This document shows, piece by piece, positions 8,504-17,684 of a DNA stretch of 63,909 nt. Both the position numbers and the translations under genes were made by a program. The notes under the pieces were generated by a model that saw only the letters and a list, made by a program, of their open reading frames with translations, was not told where the DNA came from and did not search any database. The DNA comes from Pseudoxanthomonas japonensis (lineage in GTDB: Bacteria; Pseudomonadota; Gammaproteobacteria; Xanthomonadales; Xanthomonadaceae), in assembly GCF_010093445.1 (NCBI RefSeq), contig NZ_PDWW01000025.1:1-63909 (forward strand), read 5' to 3'. The first letter of the stretch is position 1; every line of letters begins with the position of its first letter.

Positions 8504-11245
8504 ATGACATCGCAACCTTACGACGACCTCGCACCGACCGAGAGCCTGGCCACGCGCCTGCAGGACGCGCCGACGGCGGCCGACGGCACGCTCGCGCCCG
8601 GCGCGCGGCTGGGCCATTACCGCATCGAAGCCCTGCTGGGCCGCGGCGGCATGGGCGAGGTCTACCGTGCCGCGCAGCTGGAGCCGGTCCGCCGCGAGGT
8701 GGCGCTGAAGCTGATGCGCGTGCAGCGGCTGCAGGCACGCCATCTTGCCTGGTTCGAAGTGGAGCGGCAGGTGCTGGCGCAGATGCGCCACCCGGCGATC
8801 GCCCAGATCTACGATGCCGGCACCACCGGGGAGGGCTATCCGTTCTTCGCGATGGAGCTGACCGACGGCAGCCCGATCACGCGCTACTGCCGCGACCAGC
8901 GCCTGTCGATGGATGCGCGCGTGGCCTTGTTCATCCGCGTGTGCGAAGGCGTGCAGCACGCGCACCACAAGGGCGTCGTGCACCGCGACCTGAAGCCCGG
9001 CAACCTGCTGGTGGATACGCTCGACGGTCGTCCGGCGCCGAAGATCATCGATTTCGGCATCGCCATGGCCGCGTCGCTGGCCGGCGACGCCGCACTGGAG
9101 CGTGCCGGCACGCCCGAGTACATGAGCCCGGAGCAGGCGCAGGGCGATGCGGGCCAGGTCGACACGCGCAGCGACGTCTATTCGCTGGGCGTGGTGCTGT
9201 GCGAACTGGTGACCGGCGTGCGTCCGGACGCGGCGGGTGAAACCTGGGCGGCGGAAACATCGACCGCGGTCGCGCCGTCGTCGCGGCTGGCGGCGCTGCC
9301 GCTCGAACAGGCCCGGCAGATGGCGCAGGAGCGCGGCCTGTCACTGGCGCGGATGCGCGGCCGGCTGCGGAAGGATCTCGACTGGATCGTGCTGAAGGCC
9401 ATGCAGCACGACCGCGACGCGCGCTACGACTCGGTCGCCGCGCTGGCCGACGACCTGCAGCGCTACCTCGATGGCCGTGTGGTGACGGCGGTGCCAACGA
9501 GTCGCAGCTACGTGTGGCGCAAGTTCCTGAGTCGCCATCGCACCGCGGCCGTTGCTGGCGGTTTCGCGTTGCTCGCGTTGCTGGGCGGACTGGGCGTATC
9601 GCTGTACGGGCTGCAGCAGGCACGCATGCAGCGCAGCGTGGCCGAGGCGCGCAGCGCCGAACTCGAGAAGGTCGCCGACTTCCAGCAGTCGATGCTTGAA
9701 GGCATCGACATCGAAACCATGGGCGTGGGCTTGTCCGAGGGCCTGGTGCGCCAGGTCGACAGCCTCGATCCCTCGGCTGCCGACGCCTTCGGCGCCACGC
9801 TGGCGAAGACCAGCACGAACGACCTGGCGCGCGATCTGGTCGACCGGCAGCTGCTGGCGAATGCCGAGGAGGCGATCACGCGCGACTTCGCCGACCAGCC
9901 GGACGTCGCGGCCAGGCTGCGCGAATCGGTCGGCCACGTGTACGCCGCCATCGGCCTGTACGACAAGGCGGCGGCGCATTTCGCGCAGGTCGCCGACTAC
10001 CGCAGCCGCGTGCTCGGCGAAGGCGCTCAGGACACCTTGCGCGCGCGCAACGACCAGGTGAAGGCGCTGCTCGAGGGCGCCCACATCGACCAGGCCGAGG
10101 CCGCCTTGCAGAAGGCGCTGCCGCGCGCGTTCGCGCTGGCGGACAACGACCGCGTGCGGGTCAAGCTGGAACTGGCGCAGGCGCAGGTGATCTCGGCACG
10201 CGGCGACCGCCCGCGGGCGAAAGCCGTGGTCGAAGCGGTGCAGGCACGGCTCCTTGCCACTGCCGGTCAGGACGATCCGGCCACGCTGGAAGCCACCAAC
10301 GACCTTGCCGCCGTGCAGCGCAACCTCGGCGAGCTGCCCGAGGCACGCGCCAACATGGAAACCGTCGTCGCCCGGCGCACCGCCACGCTCGGCGCCGACC
10401 ACGAAGACACGCTGTCGGCGATGGGCAACCTGGCGGTGCTGCGCATCATGAATCGCGAGAAGGACGCTGCGATCTCCCTGCAGCGCGACCTGACCGACCG
10501 CTACGTGCGCAAGCTGGGCAGCGAGCACCCGGTCACGTTGCAGGCGCGCAGCACGCTGGCCACGATGATGACCGACGGCGGCAGCGTGGCCTCGGTGGAA
10601 GCCGCACTACCGCTCTTGCGGGACGTGCTGGCCGCGCGCGAGCGGGTGCTGGGTCGCGATCATCCGCAGACGGTCCGCACCCGTCTCAATCTCGCGACGG
10701 CCCATGCAAGGCTCAAGGACTTCGCCGCCGCGTTGCCGCTGGAAGAGCAGGTCATCACCGCGCGCAGCCGCACGCTCGGGCCCGGCCATCCCGATACGCT
10801 GTCGATCCTCGTCAACCACGCCGGGACGCTGCTCAACGCGGGCCAGGCGGAAGCGTCGCTGCGCCTGCTGGGCGATGTGCAGCCGCTGGCGTTGAAGACC
10901 CTGGGCGAGAAACACCCGCAGGCGCAGGCCACGATGGTCATCCGCGCCGAAGCGCTGCGCGTGCTCGGCCGCGTGCCGGACGCGCTGGCCGAGTTCCAGC
11001 GCCTGTTCGAACTGCGCAGGCGCGCGCTGGGCGAAACCCACGTGGAGACGCGCACGGCGGCCTGGAACCTGATCGACACCTACCGCGAGCTCGGTCGCCC
11101 GGCGGAGGCGGAGCCGCTGTACCGCCAGTACATCGCGCCGTTGCTGGCGGCAGACCCGGAGACGCTGGCCGACGCCGACGCCGAGTTCGTCGAGCGCTAC
11201 CGTTCGGGCAAGCGACCGGGCAAGCAGACGATCAAGCGCGGCTGA
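8504..11245 (+). CDS. Transmembrane Ser/Thr protein kinase with TPR-type sensor region
   Basis: 913 aa. A Hanks-type kinase domain spans about residues 37-310: GRGGMGEVYRA loop, K69, HRDLKPGNLL (160-169), DFG at 183-185 and a TPEYMSPEQ activation segment, all intact. One transmembrane helix lies near 340-365 (AAVAGGFALLALLGGLGVSLYG). The remaining 540 residues are TPR-like repeats with the E..R....LG..HP.TL pattern of TPR_10/12 modules, facing the periplasm if topology is standard. The ATG at 8504 is chosen for its GGGGAC ribosome-binding site. Its divergent neighbour carries an FHA domain. Confidence 0.92.
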   Translation: MTSQPYDDLAPTESLATRLQDAPTAADGTLAPGARLGHYRIEALLGRGGMGEVYRAAQLEPVRREVALKLMRVQRLQARHLAWFEVERQVLAQMRHPAIAQIYDAGTTGEGYPFFAMELTDGSPITRYCRDQRLSMDARVALFIRVCEGVQHAHHKGVVHRDLKPGNLLVDTLDGRPAPKIIDFGIAMAASLAGDAALERAGTPEYMSPEQAQGDAGQVDTRSDVYSLGVVLCELVTGVRPDAAGETWAAETSTAVAPSSRLAALPLEQARQMAQERGLSLARMRGRLRKDLDWIVLKAMQHDRDARYDSVAALADDLQRYLDGRVVTAVPTSRSYVWRKFLSRHRTAAVAGGFALLALLGGLGVSLYGLQQARMQRSVAEARSAELEKVADFQQSMLEGIDIETMGVGLSEGLVRQVDSLDPSAADAFGATLAKTSTNDLARDLVDRQLLANAEEAITRDFADQPDVAARLRESVGHVYAAIGLYDKAAAHFAQVADYRSRVLGEGAQDTLRARNDQVKALLEGAHIDQAEAALQKALPRAFALADNDRVRVKLELAQAQVISARGDRPRAKAVVEAVQARLLATAGQDDPATLEATNDLAAVQRNLGELPEARANMETVVARRTATLGADHEDTLSAMGNLAVLRIMNREKDAAISLQRDLTDRYVRKLGSEHPVTLQARSTLATMMTDGGSVASVEAALPLLRDVLAARERVLGRDHPQTVRTRLNLATAHARLKDFAAALPLEEQVITARSRTLGPGHPDTLSILVNHAGTLLNAGQAEASLRLLGDVQPLALKTLGEKHPQAQATMVIRAEALRVLGRVPDALAEFQRLFELRRRALGETHVETRTAAWNLIDTYRELGRPAEAEPLYRQYIAPLLAADPETLADADAEFVERYRSGKRPGKQTIKRG

Positions 11246-11258
11246 CCAGGCGCGGCGA

Positions 11259-12167
11259 TCATTCGCCGGGTTTGGCGCCCGCGCTCGGCGCCTCGGAGGC
11301 GGAGCGCCGCGACAACACGGCCTCGCGGTGCGCGATGTAGGCATTCGCGCCGAAGATGATGCCGGCGCCGAGCAGCGTCCACCGGTCCAGGGTCTCGTCG
11401 AACAGCAGCCAGCCGAACAGCGCCACGACCGGCAGCTGCATGAAGCTGATCGGCGTGAGCGCAGAGACTTCGCCCAGCTTCAACGCGCGCGTCCACAGCA
11501 TGTGGCCACTGGTGCCGAGCACGCCGGCCGCGATCACCCACACCCAGGTGATGCCCTGCGGCCATTCCCACACTGCCAGCGCCGGCAACAGCGACATCGG
11601 CACCCACAGCAGCGTGGTGTAGATGACGATGCGGTCCGCGGGCTCGGTGTTCGACAGCTGCTTGATCTGGATTGCCACCAGCGCGCTCATCACCGCGGCC
11701 AGCACGGCGATCATCGCGTCCACGGTGAACTGCGACGTGCCGGGCCGCACGATGATCAGCACGCCAACGAAGCCCAGCACGACCGCGGTCCAGCGGCGCG
11801 CGCGGACTTGTTCGTTGAGCATCGCCGCGGCGGCCAGGGTCACGAACAGCGGCGTGGAGTACGACAGCGAGACCGCCTGTGCCAGCGGCAGGTGCCCGAT
11901 GGCCCAGAAGCCGGCCAGCATCGAGCAGATACCGATGACGCAGCGGAACAGGTAGCGCGGGAACTGCGTGGTCTTCAGGAAGCCGGGGCCGTGCCGCAGG
12001 ATCAGCGGTGCCGCGGCCAGCAGGCCGAAGAAGTTGCGGAAGAACGCGATCTCGAACGTGTGCAGCGTGGCCGACGCCAGCCGGATCGCCACCACCATCA
12101 GCGCGAAGAACACCGTGCTGCCGAGCATCAGCGCGGCGGCGCGATAGTGGGTGGGAAGGGCCGGCAT
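11259..12167 (-). CDS. EamA/DMT-family transporter
   Basis: 302 aa with ten predicted membrane helices arranged as two EamA repeats (MLGSTVFFALMVVAIRLAS in the first; VWVIAAGVLGTSGHMLWTRA in the second). Family members export or import small metabolites; the substrate cannot be assigned. The frame is open upstream, but the extension is Pro/Ser-rich and lies in a palindromic repeat, so the ATG at 12167 directly before the first helix is used. The gene converges on the kinase gene with a 13-nt gap. Confidence 0.88.
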   Translation of the reverse strand: MPALPTHYRAAALMLGSTVFFALMVVAIRLASATLHTFEIAFFRNFFGLLAAAPLILRHGPGFLKTTQFPRYLFRCVIGICSMLAGFWAIGHLPLAQAVSLSYSTPLFVTLAAAAMLNEQVRARRWTAVVLGFVGVLIIVRPGTSQFTVDAMIAVLAAVMSALVAIQIKQLSNTEPADRIVIYTTLLWVPMSLLPALAVWEWPQGITWVWVIAAGVLGTSGHMLWTRALKLGEVSALTPISFMQLPVVALFGWLLFDETLDRWTLLGAGIIFGANAYIAHREAVLSRRSASEAPSAGAKPGE

Positions 12168-12186
12168 CAGTGTTCCGGATCCGCCC

Positions 12187-12361
12187 CTTCCCCCGCGTGC
12201 GGGGGAAGGCTGGGATGGGGGCGAACGGAGCCGCTGCGCATCGGTATGCATTCCATGGCTCGCCGCCTCGGACGTTGCCGCGCTCGCTGACTTCGCGGCT
12301 GCCGAGGGGTGTCGGCTTCGGTCTTCCCCCACCCCAGCCCTCCCCCGTAAACGGGGGAGGG
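12187..12361. repeat. Inverted intergenic repeat (GGGGGAAGG family), copy 1
   Basis: Hairpin CCTTCCCCC...GGGGGAAGG at 12187-12209 and hairpin CCCTCCCCCGT...ACGGGGGAGGG at 12338-12361 are embedded in arms of about 38 nt that are inverted copies of each other. A related pair lies at 60.5 kb. It sits between murB and the EamA gene, both on the minus strand, and may separate their transcripts. Confidence 0.75.
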
Positions 12362-12397
12362 AGCGGTTTCAGGGGCGCCGATGCGGATCATCCAGGG

Positions 12398-13438
12398 CTA
12401 CCAGCTCGCCCCGATGATTTTCGGTTCCGGTTCGATCGCGACGCCGAAGCGGGCGCGGACCGAATCCGCGATCTTCCGCGCCAGCGCCAGCAACTGCGCG
12501 CCGGTCGCTTCGCCGTGGTTGACCAGCACCAGCGCGTGCGCGTCGGATACGCCCGCATCGCCATCGCGATGGCCTTTCCAGCCGCAGGCCTCGATCATCC
12601 AGGCCGCCGACAGCTTGCGGTTGTGCGCGGCGTCGCCGCGGAACACGGGCAGGGTGGGGTAGTCGACCAGCAGTGCGTCGGCCTGCGCCTGCGAGACGAT
12701 TGGATTCTTGAAGAAGCTGCCGGCGTTGCCGACCACGGCGGGATCGGGCAGCTTGCGCTGGCGGATGCGGATGACGGCAGCGCCGACGTCGCGCGCAGTG
12801 GGCGTGGCGATGCCCATCGCCGCCAGTTCGTCGCGGATGCCGGCGTAGTCCAGGCGCAGCGCGGGCGTGCGCGGCAGCCGGAACTCGATCGCGGTCACCA
12901 GGTAGCGGTCGGGATCGTGCTTGAACACGCTGTCGCGATACGCGAAGGCACAGGCCCCGCGGTCCAGCCGCACGCGCGTGCCGTGCTGGCGGTCCAGCGC
13001 TTCGACGACCTGGATGAATTCGCCCACTTCCGTGCCGTAGGCGCCGATGTTCTGGATCGGCGACGCACCCGCGGTGCCCGGGATCAGTGCCAGGTTCTCC
13101 AGGCCGCACAGGCCCTGCTCCAGCGTCCACATCACCAGCGGATGCCAGGCGACGCCGGCATCGGCACGCACGAGGGCATGCCCGCCGTCGTCGGACAGGA
13201 TGCGTAGGTCGTGCGTCGCCATGGCGATGACGGCGCCGGGCGCGTCACCGGCGAACAGCAGGTTGCTGCCGCCGCCGATCACCAGGGTGTCGCCTTCGAG
13301 CACCTGCGGCAGCGCAAGGACCTCGTCCAGCGCGGCGGCATCGTCGACCTCGATCAGCCACGGCGCCCGGGCAGGGACGCCGAAGGTCGTGCGTTCGCGC
13401 AGCGAGGCGTTCGCAGTGACGCGATAGCCTGGGGTCAT
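12398..13438 (-). CDS. murB: UDP-N-acetylenolpyruvoylglucosamine reductase
   Basis: 346 aa, type I (E. coli-like) MurB. It reduces UDP-GlcNAc-enolpyruvate to UDP-MurNAc with NADPH and FAD in cytoplasmic peptidoglycan synthesis. The FAD-binding segment [10 protein letters not shown] is at about 54-62, the catalytic Ser lies in NAGSFFKNP, and the C-terminal block [15 protein letters not shown] is present. The ATG overlaps the pyrD stop as ATGA, so the two are translationally coupled; the longer upstream frame is simply pyrD sequence. Confidence 0.97.
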   Translation of the reverse strand: MTPGYRVTANASLRERTTFGVPARAPWLIEVDDAAALDEVLALPQVLEGDTLVIGGGSNLLFAGDAPGAVIAMATHDLRILSDDGGHALVRADAGVAWHPLVMWTLEQGLCGLENLALIPGTAGASPIQNIGAYGTEVGEFIQVVEALDRQHGTRVRLDRGACAFAYRDSVFKHDPDRYLVTAIEFRLPRTPALRLDYAGIRDELAAMGIATPTARDVGAAVIRIRQRKLPDPAVVGNAGSFFKNPIVSQAQADALLVDYPTLPVFRGDAAHNRKLSAAWMIEACGWKGHRDGDAGVSDAHALVLVNHGEATGAQLLALARKIADSVRARFGVAIEPEPKIIGASW

Positions 13439-14490
13439 TCCGGCGCCACCGGGCCGCCGCTGGGCGCTTCGCGGCGGCGGCGGATGGCTTCCACGCATTC
13501 GCGGATCAGTTCGGGGCCGCGGTAGACCAGCCCGGTGTAGCACTGCACCAGCGAGGCGCCGGCGGACATCTTCGCGACCGCGTCGGCGCCGGACAGGATG
13601 CCGCCCACGCCGATCAGCGGGATGCTGTGCGGCAGCCGCGTGCGCAGGCGGCGCAGCACCAGCGTGGCCTGGCCCATCAGCGGCGCGCCGGACAGGCCGC
13701 CGGTCTCGCGCGCCAGCGCATGGTCCTGCACGCTGATGCGCGAGACCGTGGTGTTGGTGGCGATGACGCCGTCCACCTGCATGTCGCCCAGCACGCGCGC
13801 CACCGCGTCGATGTCGCTGTCGGACAGGTCGGGCGCGATCTTCACCAGCATGGGCACGCGCTTGCCGTGCTGCGCAGCGAGGTCTTCCTGCGATTCGCGC
13901 AGCGTGCCGATCAGCTGGCGCAGTGCCTGCTCTTCCTGCAGTTCGCGCAGGCCGGCGGTGTTGGGCGAGGAGATGTTGACGGTGATGTAGTCCGCCAGCG
14001 GGTAGACGCGCTCCAGGCAGTACAGGTAGTCCGCGGCGGCGCGTTCGTTGGAGGTGTCCTTGTTCTTGCCGATGTTGATGCCGAGCAGGCCGCGGTCGCG
14101 GCGCGCAGCACCGACGTTGCGGACCAGTGCATCCACGCCCTCGTTGTTGAAGCCGAGGCGGTTGATGACGGCCTGGTGCTGCGGCAGGCGGAACATGCGC
14201 GGCTTCGGATTGCCCGGCTGCGGCTTGGGCGTGACCGTACCGATCTCGACGAAGCCGAACCCCAGCGCGAACAGCGCGTCGATGTGGGCGCCGTTCTTGT
14301 CCATGCCGGCGGCCAGGCCGACGGGGTTGGGGAAGGTCAGGCCCATGACCTTGGTGGGCATCGGCGTGATCGGCCGCGCCACCAGCGGCGTGGTGCCGGT
14401 GCGGTAGGCCAGGTCGAGCGCCTTCAGGCCCATGCCGTGGGCGGTTTCGGCATCCAGGCCGAACAGGAAGGGGCGTGCGAACGAATACAT
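13435..14490 (-). CDS. pyrD: Dihydroorotate dehydrogenase (quinone), class 2
   Basis: 351 aa. It oxidises dihydroorotate to orotate in pyrimidine synthesis and passes electrons from FMN to membrane quinone. The class 2 N-terminal membrane-associating helices ([17 protein letters not shown]) are present, followed by [15 protein letters not shown], the catalytic Ser in [11 protein letters not shown], and the FMN phosphate loop [11 protein letters not shown]. The start at 14490 gives family length. A 92-aa membrane protein gene lies 14 nt upstream and murB overlaps downstream, giving a three-gene unit. Confidence 0.97.
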   Translation of the reverse strand: MYSFARPFLFGLDAETAHGMGLKALDLAYRTGTTPLVARPITPMPTKVMGLTFPNPVGLAAGMDKNGAHIDALFALGFGFVEIGTVTPKPQPGNPKPRMFRLPQHQAVINRLGFNNEGVDALVRNVGAARRDRGLLGINIGKNKDTSNERAAADYLYCLERVYPLADYITVNISSPNTAGLRELQEEQALRQLIGTLRESQEDLAAQHGKRVPMLVKIAPDLSDSDIDAVARVLGDMQVDGVIATNTTVSRISVQDHALARETGGLSGAPLMGQATLVLRRLRTRLPHSIPLIGVGGILSGADAVAKMSAGASLVQCYTGLVYRGPELIRECVEAIRRRREAPSGGPVAPE

Positions 14491-14504
14491 GGTCGCGCGC
14501 GTGC

Positions 14505-14783
14505 TCAGTTCAACGTCGCCAGCCAGGCCATGCCGCCCAGGAACAGGAAGATCACCGCGATACCGACGACCCACAGCAGCGCCGATACCCAGCCCAGGAT
14601 CAGCCCGCCGATGGCCATGCCGTCGCCGTCCAGCGTGCCCGCGCTGCGGCGGATCTCGGCGCGCGCCATGTGGCCGGTGATGATGGCCACGATCGTGCCG
14701 ATGAAGGGCAGCAGGGTCCAGCCGAGGATGCCGGATACGAGGCTCGCGATGGCGAGACTGCTGGTGGTGCGGACTGGGGTCAT
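14505..14783 (-). CDS. Small DUF4190-like membrane protein
   Basis: 92 aa with two hydrophobic hairpins: [31 protein letters not shown], then [27 protein letters not shown]. The pattern G-H-x-A-R-x-E-I-R between the helices is typical of DUF4190-type proteins of unknown function. The ATG at 14783 has GGAG upstream; the longer frame would run into a terminator. It is probably the first gene of the pyrD-murB transcript. Confidence 0.8.
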   Translation of the reverse strand: MTPVRTTSSLAIASLVSGILGWTLLPFIGTIVAIITGHMARAEIRRSAGTLDGDGMAIGGLILGWVSALLWVVGIAVIFLFLGGMAWLATLN

Positions 14784-14837
14784 CTGAGGGCTCCGTGCAG
14801 GGGTCAGGGAGGCGGGATGGCGCAGGATCGGACAGGC

Positions 14838-14870
14838 AAAAAATCGCGTCACCCGTGAAGGTGGCGCGAT
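14838..14870 (-). terminator. Rho-independent terminator of the aldehyde dehydrogenase gene
   Basis: On the minus strand an 11-bp stem (14860-14870 with 14843-14853, one G-T wobble) and a 6-nt loop are followed by a run of six T. It lies downstream of the ALDH gene and upstream of the pyrD operon. A second perfect hairpin without a T tract (GCCGGCACGC...GCGTGCCGGC) is at 14899-14920. Confidence 0.8.
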
Positions 14871-14930
14871 TATCCCAGATGCGGGCGCCTTCAGGGCGGC
14901 CGGCACGCAGGCGTGCCGGCGCCGCCGAGG

Positions 14931-16463
14931 TCAGAGGTCGAACTTGATGCCCTGGGCCAGCGGCAGCGAGTCGGAATAGTTGATGGTGTTGGTCTGCCGA
15001 CGCATGTAGACCTTCCACGCGTCGGAGCCAGACTCGCGTCCACCGCCGGTTTCCTTCTCGCCACCGAACGCGCCGCCGATCTCGGCGCCGCTGGTGCCGA
15101 TGTTGACGTTGGCGATGCCGCAGTCGCTGCCGGCCGCCGACAGGAACTGCTCGGCCGCCTTGAGGTTCTGGGTGAAGATCGACGACGACAGGCCCTGCGG
15201 CACGGCGTTCTGCATGTCGATGGCCTCGTCCAGCGTCTTGTACTTCATCACGTACAGGATCGGTGCGAAGGTCTCGTGCTGGACGACCTCATCGGAATTC
15301 TTCAGGCCGGTGACGATCGCCGGCAGCACGAAGTTGCCCGGGCGGTCGATCGCGGTGCCGCCGGTTTCGACGGTGCCGCCGCTGGCCTTGGCCTTGGCGA
15401 TGGAATCCAGGAACTGCTGCACGGCACCCTGGCTGTTGAGCGGGCCCATCAGGTTGGCCGGGTCGGTCGGGTCGCCGATCTTGCCTTCCACCTGCCTGTA
15501 CGCCTTGATCAGCGTGGCGAGCACGGTGTCGTAGATGGATTCGTGCACGATCAGGCGGCGCGTGGTGGTGCAGCGCTGGCCGGCGGTGCCGACGGCGCCG
15601 AACACGATGCCCGGGATCGCCAGCTTCAGGTCGGCGGTCTCGTCCAGGATGATCGCGTTGTTGCCGCCCAGCTCCAGCAGGCTGCGACCCATGCGGCGCG
15701 CGACGCGCTCGCCGACGGTGCGGCCGACCTGGGTGGAACCGGTGAAGCTGATCAGCGGGACGCGCTTGTCGTCGACGAACTGCTGCGCCAGTTCGACGCC
15801 GGCGTCGTTGATCAGGAAGAAGATGTCCGGGAAGCCGCCGGCCTTCAGCGCGTCGTTGCAGATCTTCATGCTGGCGATGGCGGTGAGCGGGGTCTTGTTG
15901 GACGGCTTCCAGATGCAGATGTCGCCGCAGATGCCGGCCAGGAACGAGTTCCACGCCCACACCGCGACCGGGAAGTTGAACGCGCTGATGATGCCGACCA
16001 GGCCCAGCGGCTGGTACTGCTCGTACATGCGGTGGCCGGGACGCTCGGAGTGCATGGTGTAGCCGTACAGCATGCGGCTCTGGCCCACGGCGAAGTCGGC
16101 GATGTCGATCATCTCCTGCACTTCACCATCACCCTCGGGCTTGCTCTTGCCCATTTCCAGCGCGACCAGCGAGCCCAGCGCGTCCTTGTGCTTGCGCAGC
16201 GCTTCGCCGCACAGGCGGATCGCTTCGCCACGGCGCGGCGCCGGGGTGGTGCGCCAGATCTTGAACGCGGCCTGCGCGCGGGCGACGACCTTCTCGTAGT
16301 CGGCCTGGCTGCTGGCGTGGACCTCGGCGATCACCTCGTTGGTGGTGGGGTTGATCGACTGCAGCAGGCCGGCGTCGGTGGTCGTGGACCACTCACCGCT
16401 GCCGAGGTAGGTACCGGAGTTGGTGGTGGCGAGGCCGAGGGCCTTGAGGAGGTCAGCAGGCAT
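14931..16463 (-). CDS. amaB: ALDH7-type aldehyde dehydrogenase (alpha-aminoadipic semialdehyde dehydrogenase)
   Basis: 510 aa, the normal length of the ALDH7/antiquitin group. Visible features: [13 protein letters not shown], the glycine motif [12 protein letters not shown], the general-base region [12 protein letters not shown], the catalytic Cys in [12 protein letters not shown], and the C-terminal [23 protein letters not shown]7 members oxidise L-2-aminoadipate-6-semialdehyde in lysine catabolism (AmaB in Pseudomonas putida), and some act on other aldehydes. No lysine-catabolic neighbour is present, so the symbol is tentative. Confidence 0.85.
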   Translation of the reverse strand: MPADLLKALGLATTNSGTYLGSGEWSTTTDAGLLQSINPTTNEVIAEVHASSQADYEKVVARAQAAFKIWRTTPAPRRGEAIRLCGEALRKHKDALGSLVALEMGKSKPEGDGEVQEMIDIADFAVGQSRMLYGYTMHSERPGHRMYEQYQPLGLVGIISAFNFPVAVWAWNSFLAGICGDICIWKPSNKTPLTAIASMKICNDALKAGGFPDIFFLINDAGVELAQQFVDDKRVPLISFTGSTQVGRTVGERVARRMGRSLLELGGNNAIILDETADLKLAIPGIVFGAVGTAGQRCTTTRRLIVHESIYDTVLATLIKAYRQVEGKIGDPTDPANLMGPLNSQGAVQQFLDSIAKAKASGGTVETGGTAIDRPGNFVLPAIVTGLKNSDEVVQHETFAPILYVMKYKTLDEAIDMQNAVPQGLSSSIFTQNLKAAEQFLSAAGSDCGIANVNIGTSGAEIGGAFGGEKETGGGRESGSDAWKVYMRRQTNTINYSDSLPLAQGIKFDL

Positions 16464-16706
16464 GGAAGCTCCAGGGTCATTGCACGGGATGCCACCGGAC
16501 GGCGTGGCACCGGAAGAGGTGCGGGATTCTACCAGAACGGGTCGGCCAGGCCGCGCGTAAGTCCGTGTTTTTCCAGCGATTCCGGGCTGTTGCCGGTTGC
16601 GCGGAACGACGAGGAATACGTGCCGGGCTTTGTTCGGTTTGCCGATCCGGGAACGGATCGATCGTCGATTCGCCGAGGCGCGCAGCGGCGCGGGCGATGG
16701 GAAAGA

Positions 16707-16783
16707 TGGTGACCCCGGCGCGATTCGAACGCACGACCTGTCCCTTAGGAGGGGACCGCTCTATCCAGCTGAGCTACGGGGCC
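16707..16783 (-). tRNA. tRNA-Arg (CCT)
   Basis: A 77-nt cloverleaf. The acceptor GGCCCCG pairs with CGGGGTC (one G-T), discriminator A, and the 3' CCA is encoded. The D arm is AGCTCAGCTGGATAGAGC. The anticodon stem is GTCCC/GGGAC around loop CTCCTAA, giving anticodon CCT for codon AGG. The T arm contains GTTCGAAT. It lies upstream of the ALDH gene on the same strand, with no clear terminator between them. Confidence 0.97.
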
Positions 16784-16898
16784 ATCGGCGCCGATTCTCG
16801 CACGAAGCGCCGCGTTGCACGACGCGTCGACCGGTTGGCCGTATCCCGTCGACCGGTTGGCGTGGCACTGTGGCGTCGGTTCCCCTCTGCCGGCCCGC

Positions 16899-17354
16899 AT
16901 GGACATCCTCCTCGACGACCTCCGTCATCCCGCGGTCATCGCGCTGTTGCAGGAGCACCTGGACTGGATGCATCGCACCTCGCCTCCTGAAAGCGTGCAT
17001 GCGCTGGATCTCGATGCGCTCCGTGGCAACGACATCACCTTCTGGGCGGCATGGGATGGCGAGGCGCTGGCCGGTTGCGGTGCATTGCGCCAGTTGGATG
17101 CGGCTCATGGCGAAGTGAAGTCGATGCGCACCGCGCAGACCCATCTGCGCCGCGGCGTCGCACAGCGCATGCTCGACCATGTCGTCGACGAAGCCCGTCG
17201 ACGCGGATACCAGCGCCTGAGCCTGGAGACAGGATCGATGGCCTACTTCGCGCCCGCCCGTGCCCTCTATGCGCGGGCCGGCTTCGTTCCTTGCGCTCCG
17301 TTCGGTGATTACATCGAAGACCCGAACAGCGTCTTCATGACGCGCACGCTGTAG
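16899..17354 (+). CDS. GNAT-family N-acetyltransferase
   Basis: 151 aa. The acetyl-CoA-binding motif A is recognisable as KSMRTAQTHLRRGVAQRMLDHVVDEAR (residues about 78-104), followed by the beta-strand YQRLSLETGS and the C-terminal ARALYARAGFVPCAPFGDY. This is a compact single-domain acetyltransferase of the YsnE/PhnO-like kind; the substrate is not predictable. The start ATG at 16899 begins MDILLDDLRHP, where homologues usually begin. It lies just upstream of the thr operon control region. Confidence 0.85.
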   Translation: MDILLDDLRHPAVIALLQEHLDWMHRTSPPESVHALDLDALRGNDITFWAAWDGEALAGCGALRQLDAAHGEVKSMRTAQTHLRRGVAQRMLDHVVDEARRRGYQRLSLETGSMAYFAPARALYARAGFVPCAPFGDYIEDPNSVFMTRTL

Positions 17355-17369
17355 CGCAGATCATTGGTT

Positions 17370-17444
17370 TCAGTTGCATCCATCTGAAATCATTGGCTTT
17401 GTTGCGACGCAACGCTTGACAGCCCCCCGGGGTGGCGTGCTTTT
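17370..17444 (+). promoter_or_regulatory. Putative thr operon promoter region
   Basis: A consensus -35 hexamer TTGACA lies at 17416-17421, 31 nt before the leader peptide start. The -10 is weak: with a 17-18-bp spacer it falls at GCTTTT/CTTTTC near 17439-17445. Just upstream, ATCATTGG occurs twice and TTTCAG/CTGAAA form a 6-bp inverted repeat (17370-17395), which may be an operator or the end of the GNAT transcript. Confidence 0.45.
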
Positions 17445-17452
17445 CTTCCGCC

Positions 17453-17593
17453 ATGCACTTCCATCCCTCGCACGCAACGCTTCCCGCACCGGCCCCGTCG
17501 CCGGCGATGGCGCGTGCGGAGATCGGGCGCACGCTCATTACCACCACCATTACCACCCTGACTCGTCGGGTGCGGTTGGTTGTGTTCGCGTAA
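17453..17593 (+). CDS. thrL: thr operon leader peptide
   Basis: A 46-codon ORF from ATG 17453, or 28 codons from the in-frame ATG at 17507, ending TAA at 17591. It contains the control stretch ITTTITT, a run of ATT and ACC codons at 17537-17557 with further Thr codons at 17531 and 17561: seven Thr and three Ile codons within a 14-codon stretch. Only thrABC follows. E. coli thrL has the same Thr/Ile control logic. The peptide is expected to act only through ribosome stalling. Which ATG is used is uncertain. Confidence 0.8.
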   Translation: MHFHPSHATLPAPAPSPAMARAEIGRTLITTTITTLTRRVRLVVFA

Positions 17594-17667
17594 TCCGCAG
17601 ACCACGGCCCCGCACCCGGATCAGGATGCAGGGCCACCCGACTTCCTGATGCGTGCCGGGCCTCCTT
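17566..17667 (+). promoter_or_regulatory. Transcription attenuator of thrABC
   Basis: Two mutually exclusive RNA structures share one segment. CGGGTGCGG (17567-17575, inside the leader ORF after the Thr codons) can pair with CCGCACCCG (17610-17618). Alternatively CCCGG-ATCAGGA (17615-17626) pairs with TCCTGAT and CCGGG (17644-17660, with a 5-nt bulge), a terminator-like stem followed by CCTCCTT. The pyrimidine tract is a poor T run. Stalling at Thr/Ile codons would decide between the two forms. Confidence 0.65.
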
Positions 17668-17684
17668 ACCGAGGTTCCTGACCC

